Below, in pieces: positions 23,385 to 36,661 of a stretch of 64,000 bases of DNA. A program made the position numbers and the translations under genes. Where the stretch lies: assembly GCA_030035585.1 (NCBI GenBank), contig CM057482.1, forward strand, positions 61,260,828 to 61,324,827, given 5' to 3'. This stretch comes from Dugong dugon. Its lineage: Eukaryota > Chordata > Mammalia > Sirenia > Dugongidae. Under the pieces are notes generated by a model that was given only the letters and a program-made list of their open reading frames with translations, was not told where the DNA came from and searched no databases. Each line of letters begins with the position of its first letter. Position 1 is the stretch's first letter.

Positions 23385-23824
23385 GCTAGGATGGCGAGAC
23401 TTCCTCACAGGTACTTTGGACATGTTACCAACAGGGACCAATCATTGAAGAAGGACGTCGTGCTTGGTTAGGTAGAGTCAGCGAAAAAGGGAAAGACCTT
23501 CCACAGATGGATTGACACAGGGACAGCAACAGTAGGCTCAAACATAACAAAGATTGTGAGGTTGGCACAGGACCGGGCAGTGCTTCTTTCTGTTATATGT
23601 ATATAGGGTCGCTACAAGCCAGAAGGAAACCCTGGTGGCATAGTTGTTAAGAGCTACAGCTGCTAACCAAAAGGTCGGCAGTTTGAGTCCAACAGATGTT
23701 CCTTGGAAACCCTGTGAGGAAGTTCTGCTCTGTCCTGTAGGGTCACTGTGAATCCAAATCGACCGGATGGCAACGGTTTTTTTGGTTGATGAACCAGAAC
23801 CGACTCTAAGGCACCTAACAACAA
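23385..23824 (+). mobile_element. RTE LINE 3' end, split by a SINE
   Basis: The RTE starts at 'gctaggatggcgagacttcc', reaches 'gggtcgctacaagccagaa' at 23624 and resumes after the SINE with 'ccgactctaaggcacctaacaacaatgaca'. The sequence that follows is the same old L1 position reached by the RTE at 3170, so the two RTE tails seem to descend from a single insertion that was duplicated with its flank. Confidence 0.85.
23625..23793 (+). mobile_element. AfroSINE nested in RTE tail, with short duplication
   Basis: This is a full-length SINE from 'ggaaaccctggtggcatagttg' to 'ggatggcaacggtttttttgg'. The host RTE motif ccagaa occurs on both sides (23619-23624 and 23794-23799), consistent with a short target-site duplication. 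The tRNA-like core 'gctgctaaccaaaaggtcggcag' is well kept. Confidence 0.9.
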
Positions 23825-24388
23825 TGACAATGTGGGTCAATTTCTGGACTCTGTTTCGTTCCTTGATCTACTTGGTTATCCTCACACCAACACAACGCTT
23901 TCTTATTGCAGCACTATAGCAAGTTTTCAAAGAATTTTTATTTTGTTTTTCCCAAGATTGGTTTGCATGTGGGGCTCTGGTTAAGAGCTCCACTGCTAAT
24001 CACCAGCTGATCCTCGGAAACCCTATGGGGCAGTTCTACTCTGTCTTATAGGGTTGCTGTGAGTTGGAATTGACTCACCGGCAAAGGTTTAGTTGGGTTT
24101 GGGTTTGTATATCCACAAAGCCTGCATCTACCTTCATACTTAATGATGAAAGACTGAATACTTTCGCAGTGTAAAGGGGGAAATGAAAACATGCAACTCA
24201 GTAAGCCAAATGCAATGTGAGAACAGTGGCCACTGTGCTTGGACACTCCTGAATGGTCTATTGGAGCAGGAAAGACCCGTGCAGTGGAAGGTATTTTAGA
24301 AGGCAATATTCAGCCTGCTGAATGCACTACCAGGTAGGGAGGCCTTCCTTAAAAGTCACTTCCATAGAGTCATGCTCAGCATCAAAAT
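23825..24388. repeat. Duplicated block, copy 2 (SINE-filled)
   Basis: It matches 3171-3580 along its whole length except for the inserted SINE at 23969-24102. Divergence by eye is substantial, with many substitutions and small indels, so the duplication is old. After this block, copy 2 meets a minus-strand RTE, whereas copy 1 continues into AT-rich sequence. Confidence 0.82.
23969..24102 (+). mobile_element. AfroSINE absent from the paralogous site
   Basis: The SINE lies between 'ttggtttgcat' and 'atccacaaagcc', which are adjacent in copy 1 near 3300. GTTTGCAT (23961-23968) before it and GTTTGTAT (24103-24110) after it form a probable 8-bp target duplication with one change. The 5' portion of the SINE is somewhat shortened. 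Confidence 0.9.
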
Positions 24389-24389
24389 T

Positions 24390-26445
24390 TATTGTTGCTG
24401 TTAGGTGCCATCAGGTCAGTTCCAACTAATAAAGACCCTGTGTACAACAGAATGAACCCTGCCTGGTCCAACCCCATCCTCATGATCGTTGTTATGCTTC
24501 AGCCCATTTTTGCAGCCACTTTGTCAAGCCATCTAGCCGAGGGCCTTCCTCTTTTTCACTGACGCTTTACCAAACATAATGTCCTTCTTCAGGGACTAGT
24601 CCTTTCTGATAACATGTCCAAAGTATGTGAGACGAAGTCTCCCCATCCTTTCTTCTAAGGGACATTCTGGCTGTACTTCTTCCAAGACAGATTTGTTTGT
24701 TCTTCTGGCAGTCCGTGGTATATCCAATAGTCTTGGCCAACACCATAATTCTAAGGCATCAATTCTTCTTCGATCTTCGTTATTCATTGTCCAGCTATCA
24801 CATGCATATTAGGCGACTGAAAACACCATGGCTTGGGTCAGTCACACCTCAGTCCTCAAAGTGACATCTTTGCTTTTTAAAATTTTAAAGAGGTCTTTTG
24901 CAGCAGATTTGCCCAATGCAATGCGACATTTGATTTCTCGACTGCTGCTTCCATGGGCGTTGATTGTGGATTCAGTAAAATGAAACCCTTTACAATTTCA
25001 GTATTTTCTCCATTTATCATAAAGTTGCTTCTTGGTCCAGTTGTGAGAATTTTGTTTTCTTTATGTTGAGATGTAATCCATACCGAAGGCTGTAGTCTTT
25101 GAGCTTCATCAGTAAGTGCTTCAAGTCCTCTTCTCTTTCAGCAAGCAGGGTTGTGTCATCTGCATATCGCAGGTTATCAATGAGCCTTCTTCCAATCCTG
25201 ATGTCCTGTTCTTCAGCTTCTCGGATTATTTCCTCAGCATACAAACTGAATAAGTATGGTGAAAAGATAGAACCCTGACACACACCTTTCTTGACTTTAA
25301 ACCCTGCAGTATCCCCTTGTTCTGTTTGAATGACTGACTCTTGATCTATGAACCGGTTCCTTATGAGCACAATTAAATGTTCTGGAAGTCCCATTCTTCA
25401 CAATGTTATCCATCATTTGTTATGATCCGCACAGTTGAATGCCTTTGCATAGTCAGTAAAGCATAGGTAAACATCTTTCTGATATTCTCTTCTTTCAGCA
25501 ACGATCCATGTAACATCAGCAATGATATCCTTTGCTCCACATCCTTTTCTGAATCTGGCTTGAATTTCTGGCAGTTCTTTGTCAATGTACTGCTGCAACT
25601 GCTTTTGAATGATCTTCAGCAAAATTTTACTTGTGTGTGATATTAATGATATTGTTCGATAATTTCTGCATTCTGTTGTATCACCTTTCTTTGGAATGGG
25701 TACAAATAAGGATCTCTTCCAGTCAGTTGGACTGGTCACTGTCTTCCAAATTTCTTGGTATAGATGAGTGAATGATTCCAGTACTGCATCCATTTGTTGA
25801 CACATCTCAGTTGGTATTCCTGGAGCCTTGTTTTTCACCAGGGTCTGTAGTACGGCTTGGACCTCTTCGGTACCATCAGTTCTTGATCATCTGCAACCTC
25901 CTGATCAACCAAATCTCTGTTTTCCTTCCATCTTCTTTTGATACTTCCTGCATAGTTTAATATTTTCTCCTTCAATCCTTCCGTATTGCACCTTGAGATT
26001 TGAATTTTTTCTTCAGTTCTTTCAACTTGAGAGATGCCGAGAATGTTCTTCCCTTTTGGTTTTCTATCTCCAGGCCTTTGCATATTTCATTATAATACTT
26101 TACTTTGTCTCCATGAGGTGGCCTATAAAATCTTCTGTTCAGCTCTTTTACTTCATCATTTCTTCCTTTTACTTTAGCTACTCAAGATTCAAGAACAAGT
26201 TTCAGAGTCTCTTCTGACATCCATTTTGGCCTTTTCTTTCTTTCCAGTCTCTTTAATGACCTCTTGCTTTCTTCATGTATGATGTCCTTGATGTCATTCC
26301 ACAACTCATCTGGTCTTTGGTCATTAGTGTTCAATGCATCAAATCTATTCTTGAGATGGTCTGTTAATTCAGGTAGGATGTACTCATGGTCATACTTTGG
26401 CTCTCGTGGACTTGTTCTAATTTTCTTCAACTTCAAGATGTTTTA
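24390..26445 (-). mobile_element. RTE LINE, minus strand, best preserved reverse transcriptase
   Basis: The 3' end is at 24390 ('ttgttgctgttaggtgcc' read on plus). Going leftwards to rightwards are the C-terminal region, the RT thumb and palm with RYADDTTLL (frame 25017-25394), the RT fingers with NYRTISLISH and KEGDTTEC-like motif (frame 25413-25838, where the protein reads PIPKKGDTTEC), the linker (26182-26436) and the end of the endonuclease, where the element is truncated. The two RT frames are each open over about 125-140 codons but are separated by a frameshift and stop. It sits beside the duplicated block at 23825-24388. No obvious target duplication was found. Confidence 0.9.
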
Positions 26446-26454
26446 GAAATAGAC

Positions 26455-26565
26455 TGCAGGACTTTCTTTCAAGGCATCTCTGGGTGGAGTTGAACCACTA
26501 ACTTTTTGGTTTGATGTTGAGCTACTTGACTGTTTGCATCCCAAGGGACTCCAGAGGGAGCTTGA
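26455..26565 (-). mobile_element. AfroSINE 5' half, minus strand
   Basis: The plus strand reads 'ggcatctctgggtggagttgaaccactaactttttggttt' style sequence ending 'tgtttgcatcccaagggactcc', the reverse complement of the SINE head. The 3' half is absent. Confidence 0.7.
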
Positions 26566-26631
26566 CTGCCCCATTAAGGAATCAAATGGCTTCCCCTATC
26601 ACAGGCTTCCCCTTCTCTGACCCTGAACAGA

Positions 26632-26912
26632 TGAAGTTGGGAGTGTCTGTTTTGTTTTCAAGAAATCTTTGCTTCATATGTACTAGAAGAGACCTGAATG
26701 AACCTGAGCAAAGACATAGTGGAGATGCTCAAACCTTGAGAGGCCAATGCGCTCTCAGTGAAGTTTACATGGAGGAATGAGCTTCATGGAGCCTGACAAG
26801 ATGATGTGGAAGATCTCTTAAGTGCTGGATGCCAATAGCTGTCGGTGGGATCTCACACAGATCTACATGCTGCTGTGCACAAATGTATGCAGGCCAAGAG
26901 GACTATCTTGGT
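26632..26912 (+). pseudogene. MARK2-like KA1-region fragment D
   Basis: The frame near 26690 reads RDLNEPE, matching the start of the MARK2 segment that precedes the KA1 domain, followed by VEMLKP-like and VKFTW-like words in shifting frames. It begins at 'gggagtgtctgtttt', the same point at which fragment C (29300) begins, and stops at 26912 just after 'gccaagaggact', before the main KA1 strand. KA1 domains bind acidic membrane lipids. This piece has stops and is non-functional. Confidence 0.75.
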
Positions 26913-26949
26913 TGATAACTGGTTGATCTGTCCTGTGTTCTAGTCTTGG

Positions 26950-29250
26950 ATAGTTGTCTGATACTGTTGGTTCTCTAACCAGAGGACTACTTTTAATATT
27001 TCTTATAATTTTAGTTTGGTTTTTACAAATTCCCTTAACTTCTGTTTATCTGGAAATGACCTAATTTTGCCATCGTAATTTGACAGACAGTTTTGCTCTA
27101 TATGCAGTTCTTGGCTGGCAATGTTCCTCCTTCAAGGCTTTATATATGTCATCCCATTGCCTTCTTGCCTGCATGGTTTCTGCTGAGTAGTCAGAGCTTA
27201 GTCTTACTGGTTCCCTTTTGAAGGTGACTTTTCATTTATCCCTAGCCACTCTCAAGATTCTTTGTTTTTGGTTTTAGCAAGTTTGATTTTGATATGTCTT
27301 GGTGACCTTCTTTTGGGGTCTGCTCTGTATGGGGTTCATTGAGCTTCTTAGATACATACCTTTTCATCTTTCATGGTATCAGGGAAGTTTTTGCCAACAA
27401 ATCTTCAACAATTCTCTCTGTGTTTTCTGTTATCCCCACCACCACCACCCCATTCTGGTACTCCAATCACTCGTAGGATTTTCCTTTTGATAGTATCCCA
27501 CATAATTCTTAGGCTTTCTTCATTTTTTTAAATTCTTTTTTCTGATTTTTCCTCAAAAAAATTGGTGTCAAGGGATTTATCTTCAATCTCACTGATTCTG
27601 ACTTCCATTGTCTCAGTTCTGCTCCTATAACCTTCTATTGAGTTGTCTAATTCTGAAATTTTATCGTTAATCTTTTGGATTTCCAGTTGCTGTCTCTGTC
27701 TGGTTTCTATTAGCCTGCTAATTTTGTCATTTTGTTCTTGTATTGTTTTCCTGAATTCCTCTATTGCTTTGTCTATATGTTCCTTGACTTGGTCTGAGTT
27801 TTGCCTGATATCCTTCCTGATATCTTGGAGAGCTCTGTATATTAGTCTTTTGAATTCTTTCTCAGGTAGTTCCATTACCTTATCTTCCTCCAGAAGGTTT
27901 CCTGGTTATTTTGGATGCTTGCTGGAGCCATCTTGACCTGCTTCTTTATGTGATTTAATATTAACTGTTGTCTCTGAGGCATCAATAACTTATATTTATT
28001 AATTGTATGTTTGTTTACTGTGTCCTAAATTTTTCTTTTGTTTTAATATGCCCAAGTAGGCTGGGTGTATGAGCTACTTTGGTTGTTGGCATCTTTGAAG
28101 GTCTCACATCATGTCTCCAGGTGGTCAGAGCAGCTACTAGGTGTGTAAGCCCAGGAGTCTGTTCACTTTTCTTGTGGGGGTGTGGCACAGGTGTCCAGGC
28201 CATTGGTCACCACACATGTGTGGACTCTCACCTACAGTCCTAGACAGGCAGGGCTATGTAGGGGTGTTCGAAGGAGGCGCAGGTATCTGGCTGCAGTAGG
28301 GGGCTACATGCAGAACAAGGCAGGGGGCTGATGGCTGCCCCTGGGCGCCCGGGTGGAGGGCATGTCTCTGTCCCCTAAAGTGCATAGTGGGGAGGGTATT
28401 GCAGCCAGTCCTTGGGCACCCAGTGCTGTTGGCTGGTGGGATTGGGAGGCATTACTTATTCTCAGACCCCTATCATGGGTAGCTAGATGGAGTGGGTTGT
28501 ACTGCCAGCCTTCAAGCCCCTGGTGTGGGTGGGTGAGACCACTGCTTAGGGGGCAGGGCAGTGTCAAATGTCACCAATCTGCAGCGCCCCCTTGGCTGCT
28601 GCAGTTGAAAATGGGCTTCACGTTCTGGAGGTGTATGCCCTGCTGTTTTATAATAATGAGGGTGTGCAGTGTTGAATCAGCCAACACAGGTCTGGGTGAG
28701 TGTGAAAGGTGCTGCAAGTCCATGAACCTCTTACGCCAGTGGCTGGGTGAAGTGGCCGCAAGGCTGGTGTGGGAGCAGAGAGCCCTAAATTCCCGGCTTA
28801 GGGGGTGTGACGTTTTTTAACACTACCAGACTGGTGTAGGAGAGGAGTGGGGTGGGGGGTGGGTGAGGGGAAGGAATCACTTCTTTGCTGTGAAACTCTG
28901 GCAGGGGGAGGGGTTATTTTGCCCTGGCTTGGTAGGTTAGAAGCTTGCACTTAACTGTTGCAGGTCTGGTGTCGCTCCTACTTGGTTCTGGAGGTGTGTG
29001 CATATTCGATGCTGCTTGGCTACACCCAGTGTGGTGAGGCTTGTCTTTAAATGTTGCTGCTTGCCTCAGCCTGTGTGTGCTGCACAGACTCAGCTAGCAG
29101 GGCACTGGTGATCTCACGATCGGTACTTCTCCAATGCTTTTGGATTATCTATCCATCCCACTGCTGCTCAGTCTGATTCTTCACCTTTGTCTTCAATGAT
29201 TAGGGTTCCTAGATTGTCATATATAATTGATTCACTTGTTTTTTCGGGTC
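26950..29250 (-). mobile_element. L1 5' portion with 5' UTR, antisense
   Basis: On the minus strand this holds a GC-rich 5' UTR-like region (29250-27940), then the N-terminal half of ORF1, then degraded L1 text to about 26950. 'gccatcttgacctgc' at about 27928 is the complement of the usual L1 5' wording. It lies between MARK2 fragments D and C. The 3' half is missing, the opposite of normal L1 truncation, so it has been cut by later deletion or rearrangement. Confidence 0.65.
27528..27875 (-). pseudogene. L1 ORF1 N-terminal coiled coil
   Basis: A 115-codon frame starts MELPEKEFKRLIYRAL and is followed by a long heptad-rich coiled coil (many E, K, Q, I and L; segments such as QEQNDKISRLIETRQRQQ and INDKISELDNSIEGY). 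This is the trimerisation region of the L1 ORF1 RNA-binding chaperone. The RRM-like and C-terminal domains do not follow intact. The start fits the family: ATG at 27875 with acidic and basic residues directly after it. It is the remnant of a 330-370 residue protein. Confidence 0.8.
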
Positions 29251-29299
29251 TTTGTTGAAGAGGGATGACAGGAAGCATCTGACTATTCCGGGAGTGTCT

Positions 29300-29680
29300 G
29301 TTTTGATTTGACGAAATCTTTCATCACAGGTGCTAGAAGTAACCTGAATGAACATGAAAGCAAAGATGTGGTGGAGATGCTCAAACCTTGAGAGGCCAAG
29401 CCATGCTCAATGAAGTTTACATGAAGGAACCAGCTCCATGGAGCCTGACAAGATGACGCAGCTCTACCGTGTGGGATGTCAACAGCTGTGAGTGGGATCT
29501 CACTCAGACATACGTGCCACTGTGCGTACATGGCATGCAGGCCAAGAGGACTTTGTGCAGTGGAGGATGGAGGTGTGCACACTGCCTTGGTGGTATCTCC
29601 ATGGGGTTCAAGTGAAGAGAATTTCAGGGACCTCTGTGGCCTTTAAAAACATTGCCTCCAAAATTACCAAGGAGCTTAAA
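29300..29680 (+). pseudogene. MARK2-like KA1 fragment C, arm of an inverted repeat
   Basis: It begins at the same MARK2 position as fragment D and runs further, through SNLNEHESKDVVEMLKP, a KPCSMKFTW-like stretch and a KA1 core that is open from 29492: [37 protein letters not shown]. In full-length MARKs the KA1 domain ends almost exactly here. The preceding part has stops and frameshifts. Immediately after 29680 the sequence turns into the complement of copy B. The KA1 core would bind membrane lipids if made, but no start or partner domain remains. Confidence 0.85.
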
Positions 29681-29723
29681 CCTGTGAACTCCTCTTTTCT
29701 CCCAGGCAGCTGCTGGCACCATT

Positions 29724-31582
<1,859 letters not shown>

Positions 31583-31654
31583 GTTGGATGTGGTGTCAAG
31601 GCCTAGTGGGCTTTGGGTAAGAGGTGCCCTTGTGATAGGATTAAAAATGGAAAA

Positions 31655-32540
31655 AGTGGTGACTGAAAACTTAGTGAAATATGGAAAAAATGAGAAAAAG
31701 AAGTTAAAATACAATAAAAAGATAAAATGAGAAAAAATTAAAACTTAAAAAAGTGAAAGCTAAAAAAAATTGGAAAAAATAAAATAGGTCAAATGCAAGT
31801 GACCAAAATAAAAATAAATTAAAAGAATAAAATAAAAATCAAGTAAAAATTCAATAATCAGAAAAATAATAAACTACAAGTTTGAAAGAATGTAAAATGA
31901 AAGAAGTGAGGAAAATTAAAATAAATAAAATGGGAAATTTTAAAATATGTTGAAAAGACAAAACTGGAAAAACAAAAACTAGATGGAAAAAGGATATACA
32001 ACAGAAAAATATAAAAATAAAAAAGAATTAATTAAATAGAAATAAAATGACAAAAATTAGAAAAGGAAAAATGTGAATAACGAATACAGAAATGAGAAAA
32101 GAATGGTAAATAGAAAATAATAAAGGGATGAAGTAAGAAAGGAAAAAAATAAAATAAAAAGGTAAGATATATATGAACTACAGAAAATGAGAACAGCAAA
32201 AGGAGGAAATGGAAAATTAAGATTAAAATGACAAAAGGAAAAAATTAGAAACAAGATAAATTTGATATATAAATGCAAAACAATAAATGAGAAAGGGTCA
32301 AGAAGAAGGCAATAAACAATAAAAAGAGGATAAGAAAAGATATAAAATGACAATAGTAAAATGATAAAAAAGTAAACAAGTACATAGAGAAAAAAATAAA
32401 ATGAAAAATTGAGGAAACAAGGGTAAAAGAAAATAAATGAAAAACTAACAAAAGGAATGAATGAAAATGGGGAAGAATAAAGACAGAAAAGGGTAAAGAC
32501 AAAATAAGAAAATCTAATAATGAAATAGACCAAAAAAACC
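31655..32540. repeat. Long A-rich tract (AAAAT/AAATAAAATG-like)
   Basis: Nearly 900 bases are strongly A-rich and C-poor on the plus strand, built from short words such as aaaataaaa, gaaaaa and aaaatgaa without a fixed period. On the minus strand it is a T-rich tract immediately upstream of MARK2 copy B. Copy A on the other strand has a shorter T-rich tract in the same relative place (18815-18925 and 19130-19165). The long minus-strand frame here (32057-32533, F/L/S/I-rich) is a product of T-richness, not a membrane protein. Confidence 0.75.
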
Positions 32541-32869
32541 CACTGTTTGAAGAGAAAACAAGTTAAGTTCGATCACAGTCTCTCAGGTCACTGAAACAGC
32601 TTCCTGAGCTAGAAAGGACGGCAAATCTAGGTTTCCAGGGACTTGTACAGGGGCTTGGATTTCCAAACCATTGGCTCCTTATTAGGTCACTGTAAGAAAT
32701 GGACCAATCAAGACTGGGGATAATTCACTGTGCTTTTCTCACTTTTTGGTCTCAAGAATCCTTTACTCATTTTTTCAAAAGTAAAAATGTGTATGTGTGT
32801 GTATATATATGTATATAGACAGAGAATTCCACAGAGCTTTTCTTTCCTCTTTATTGATCTCCATATTAT
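32541..32869. other. No gene seen
   Basis: This 330-base spacer has a short GT/TA run at 32790-32818. Nothing else is recognisable. Confidence 0.4.
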
Positions 32870-33022
32870 TTTTTATTGTGTTGAAAATATAAATAACAAA
32901 ATATATGCCACTTCAACAATTTCTACATGTACATTTCAGTTACACTGATTATAGTCTTCAGGTTGTGCAAGCATTCTTGCTGTTATTTTCCAAATCATTC
33001 CACTACCTTTAACATAAACTCA
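32870..33022 (-). mobile_element. L1 3' UTR type fragment
   Basis: It matches the first 150 bases of the repeats at 11370 and 12695 ('ttgaaaatataaataacaaaat', 'acaatttctacatgtac', 'ggttgtgcaagcattct'). It stops where sense L1 ORF2 begins. Confidence 0.6.
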
Positions 33023-33024
33023 AT

Positions 33025-36000
33025 GACTGTAATCAAAAACTCCTCCTTTCGATACCCTTTATCACCACTCCTGTTTAACATTGTGCTGGAAGTTCTAGCT
33101 AGAGCAATAAGACAAGAAAAAGAAATAAAGGGCATCCAAATTGGTAATGAAGAAGTTAAACTGTCCCTGTTTGCAGATGATATGATACTATACATAGAAA
33201 ACCCTAAAGACTCCACGAGAAATTTACTGGAACTAATAGAAAGATTCAGCAGAGTAGCAGGATACAAGATAAACACTCAAAAATCAGTTGGGTTCCTATA
33301 CACCAATAAGGAGAACGATGAAAAGGAAATCAGGAAAACAATACCATTTTCAATAGCCCCTAAAAAGATAAAATACTTAGGAATAAATCTGACCAGGGAT
33401 GTAAAAGACCTATACAAGGAAAACTACAAAACACTACTGCATGAAACCCAAAGAGATCTACATAAATGGAAAAACAGACCATGCTCATGAATAGGCAGAC
33501 TCAACATTGTGAAAATAACAATTCTACCCAAAGCAATTTAGGAATAGAATGCAATCCCGGTCCAAATACCAACAACATTCTTCAAAGAGATGGAAATACT
33601 AATCATTAACTTTATATGGAAAGGGAAGAAGCCTCGAATAAGTAAAGCACTACTGAAGAAGAAGAATAAAGTTGGAGGACTCACACTACCTGACTTCAAA
33701 ACCTACTATACAGCTACAGTAGTCAAAACAGCTTGGTACTGGTACAACGACAGATACATTGACCAATGGAACAGAATTGAGAACCCAGATGTAAATCCAT
33801 CCACCTACGGTCACCTGATCTTCGACAAGGGCCCAAAATCCATCAAATGGGGAAAAGACAGTCTTTTTAACAAACGGTGCTGGCAAAACTGGATATCCAT
33901 CTGCAAAAAAATGAAACAAGACCCATACCTCATGCCATATACAAAAACTACTTCAAAATGGATCAAAGACCTGAATATAAAGCATAAAACTATAAAGTTC
34001 ATAGAAGAAAAAATAAGACCAACACTACAAGGCCTTAATACACAGCATTAACATGATACAAACCATAACCATCAATGCACAAAACCCAATAGATAAGCTA
34101 GATAACTGGGATCTTCTAAAAATCAAACACCTATGCTCTTCAAAAGACTTCACCAAAAGAGTAAAAAGAGAACCTACAGACTGGGAAAAAATTTTTGAAC
34201 AGTACAATTCAGGCAAAGGTCTAATCTCCATAATCTACAAGAAAATCCAACACCTCTACAACAAAAAGACAAATAATCCAATTAAAAAATGGGCAAAGGA
34301 AATGAACAGACACTTCACCAAAAAAGACATTCAAATGGCCAACAGACGCATGAGGAAATGCTCATGATCACTAGCCATTAGAGAAATGCAAATTAAAACC
34401 AGAATGAGATACCATCTTACCCCTGCATTACTGGCACGAATCAGAAACACTGGAAATAACAAATGTTGGAGGGGCTGCAGGGATATCAGAACTCCTATGC
34501 ACTGCTGGTGGGAATGCAAAATGATACAACCATTTTGGGAAATGATATGGCGCTTCCTCAGAAAGCTAGAAATAGACATACCATTTGATCCAGCAATCCC
34601 ACTCCTAGGAATATATCCTAGAGAAATAAGAGTCGTCACTTGAATAGACATATGCACACCGATGTTCATGGCAGCATTGTTCACAACAGAAAAATGATGG
34701 AAACAACCTAGATGCCCATCAACAGATGAATGGATAAACAAACTATGGTACATACACACAATGGAGTACTACTCAATGAGAAAGAACAACAATGAATCTG
34801 TGAACCATCTCATAACATGGATGAAACTGGAAGACATTATGCTGAGTGAAATAAGTCAATCACAAAAGGACAAATATTGTATGATATCTCTATTGTAAAA
34901 ACCCATGAAAAAGTTCACACGCAAAATGTAACAATCTTTGTTGGTTACCAGGGATGGGAGGGGTGAGGGGGGAAAATACTAAATAGGCAATAGATAAGTG
35001 ATATCTTGGGTGAAGGGTGAGACAGTATACAATACAGGGGAAACTAGCACAACTTGTATAAGGAAAGGTCGTGGAAGCCCCATAGACACATCGAAATTCC
35101 CTGAGGGACTGAATTGCTGGGCGGAGGGCTATGGGGACCATGGTCTCGGGGAACATCTAGCTCAATTGGCATGACACTGCTTGTAAAGACAATGTTCTAC
35201 ATTCTACCTTGGCGAGTCGTGTCTGGGGTCTTAAAAGCCTGTGTGCGGCCATCTAAGATACTCCACTGGTCTCATCCCTTTGGGAGCAAGGGAAAATGAA
35301 GAGAACAGGATACAAGGAAAAGATTAGTCCGAAGGACTAATGATCCACAGCTACCAAGGCCTCCACCGGACTGAGGCCAGTACACCTAGATGGTGCCCGG
35401 CTACCACCACTGACTGCTCTGACCAGGATCACAACAGAAGGTTCTGGACAGAGCTGGAGAAGGATGTAGAACATAATTCTAACTCACACAAAAAAGACCA
35501 GATTTACTGGCCTAAAGGAGACTGGAGAAACCCCGAGAGTATGGCTCCCAGACACCCTTTTAGCTCAGTGGTAAAGTTATCTCCAAGGTTCACCGTTCAG
35601 CCTGGGAGTGGAAAGCCCCGTAAAACCAAATGGGACTGAGGTACAGTAGTCCAGTGACAAGGGCCAGAAGGCAGAAAGGGACAAGGAAGCCGGCGATAGG
35701 GAACCCAAGGTTGAGTAAGGATATTGCTGATGTGTTGTGAGATTGTTAACCATTGTCATAGGGCAACATGTATAGTAACTGTTAAATGAGAAACTATTTT
35801 GTTCTGTAAGCCTTCATCTCAAGTGAGAATAGCAGCACAATTGAAGCGCATAGTCAATGTCACTGAACTGCGCATGTAGAAATTTTTGAAATGGTGTATC
35901 TTTGGCTATGTGTATTTTCACCAAAAAAAGGTTGAGAAGTTAGAGGGTTGACATGTTGTGGGGTTGTTAACCAATGTCATGGAACAATATATTTACTACT

Positions 36001-36055
36001 GTTTCATGAGAAACTATTTGTTTTGTAAGCCTTCACCTGAAGTACAATTTAAAAA
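33025..36055 (+). mobile_element. L1 3' half: ORF2 C-terminal part and long 3' UTR
   Basis: A 5'-truncated L1 starts inside the reverse transcriptase. The catalytic FADD is at 33170-33181 within [14 protein letters not shown]. The thumb ([18 protein letters not shown]), the connection region (33590-34051) and the Cys-rich C-terminus (34386-34643: CWRGCRDIRTPMHCWWEC) follow. The frames are open in blocks and linked by single stops or shifts (33488, 34051, 34366), so this copy is fairly young compared with the antisense L1s. The 3' UTR (34650-36055) contains 'cacctagatggtgcccggctacc', also found in reverse at 48670-49223. It ends near an A-rich tail. L1 protein would copy RNA into nicked DNA; this copy is inactive. 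Confidence 0.9.
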
Positions 36056-36084
36056 AAAATGGACTGAAACACACACACACAAAA

Positions 36085-36660
36085 AAAAAACTCTTCCTTT
36101 CCCCCTCACTGTCACCCCTGGTAACTACTAATAAACTTTGTTTTGTGTGTATTTGCTTATGTCCTATAAGTGAGATCATATTATCTCTCTCCTTTTCCAA
36201 GTGACTTATTTTGCTTAGGTTGGTGTTTTCAGGCTTCATCCATGTTGTCATATGCATCAGGACTTCATTTTTTGGGAGGTGTGTAATATTCCATTGGGAG
36301 TCCCTGGCTTGCACTAACAGTTAGGCTCTCATCTACTAGGTTGGGGGCTCAAACCCACCCCAAGGCTACTCAGAAGACAGGCCTGACGATCTGCTTCTGA
36401 AAGGTCACAGCCTTGAAAACCCTATGGAGTAGTTCTACTCCATTGTAAGTGTGTATGTACCAAATTTTGTGTATCCATTCATCTGCTGGTGGGCATTTTG
36501 GTTGTTTCTATTTCTTAGCTATTGTGAAAAGCTGCAGTGAATATTAGTGTACCGGTTTCTGTTTGCTTTCCTGCCTTCACTTCTGGAACTGTGATTGCTG
36601 GGTCGTATGGTAGTTCTAAATTCAGTCTTCTGAGGAAATGCCACACTATTTTGCTTAACT
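36085..36660 (-). mobile_element. Antisense L1 3' region, split by a SINE
   Basis: The plus strand carries standard antisense L1 words: 'ataagtgagatcatat', 'cttcatccatgttgtcatatgcatcagg', then after the SINE 'gtatccattcatctgctggtgggcattttggttg' and 'tgctgggtcgtatggtagttct'. The two parts are continuous apart from the SINE. Confidence 0.8.
36297..36440 (+). mobile_element. AfroSINE, variant subfamily, nested in L1
   Basis: It begins 'gggagtccctggcttgcac', has 'ggctcaaacccaccccaaggctactcagaagacaggcctgacgatctgcttctgaaa' type body and ends 'aaaaccctatggagtagttctactc'. The 'gacgatctgcttctgaaa' middle distinguishes it from most SINEs here. The 3' end with the shared RTE tail is missing. Confidence 0.75.
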
Positions 36661-36661
36661 G

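Noticed and set aside
27299..27936. Plus-strand frames of 63 and 97 codons
   Set aside because: Antisense of L1 ORF1 and its flank.
32057..32533. 158-codon minus-strand frame rich in F, L, I, S that resembles a membrane protein
   Set aside because: It is the complement of an A-rich low-complexity tract; hydrophobicity follows from T-rich codons.
33686..33919. Minus-strand frames opposite the L1 ORF2
   Set aside because: Shadows of a sense L1 coding region.
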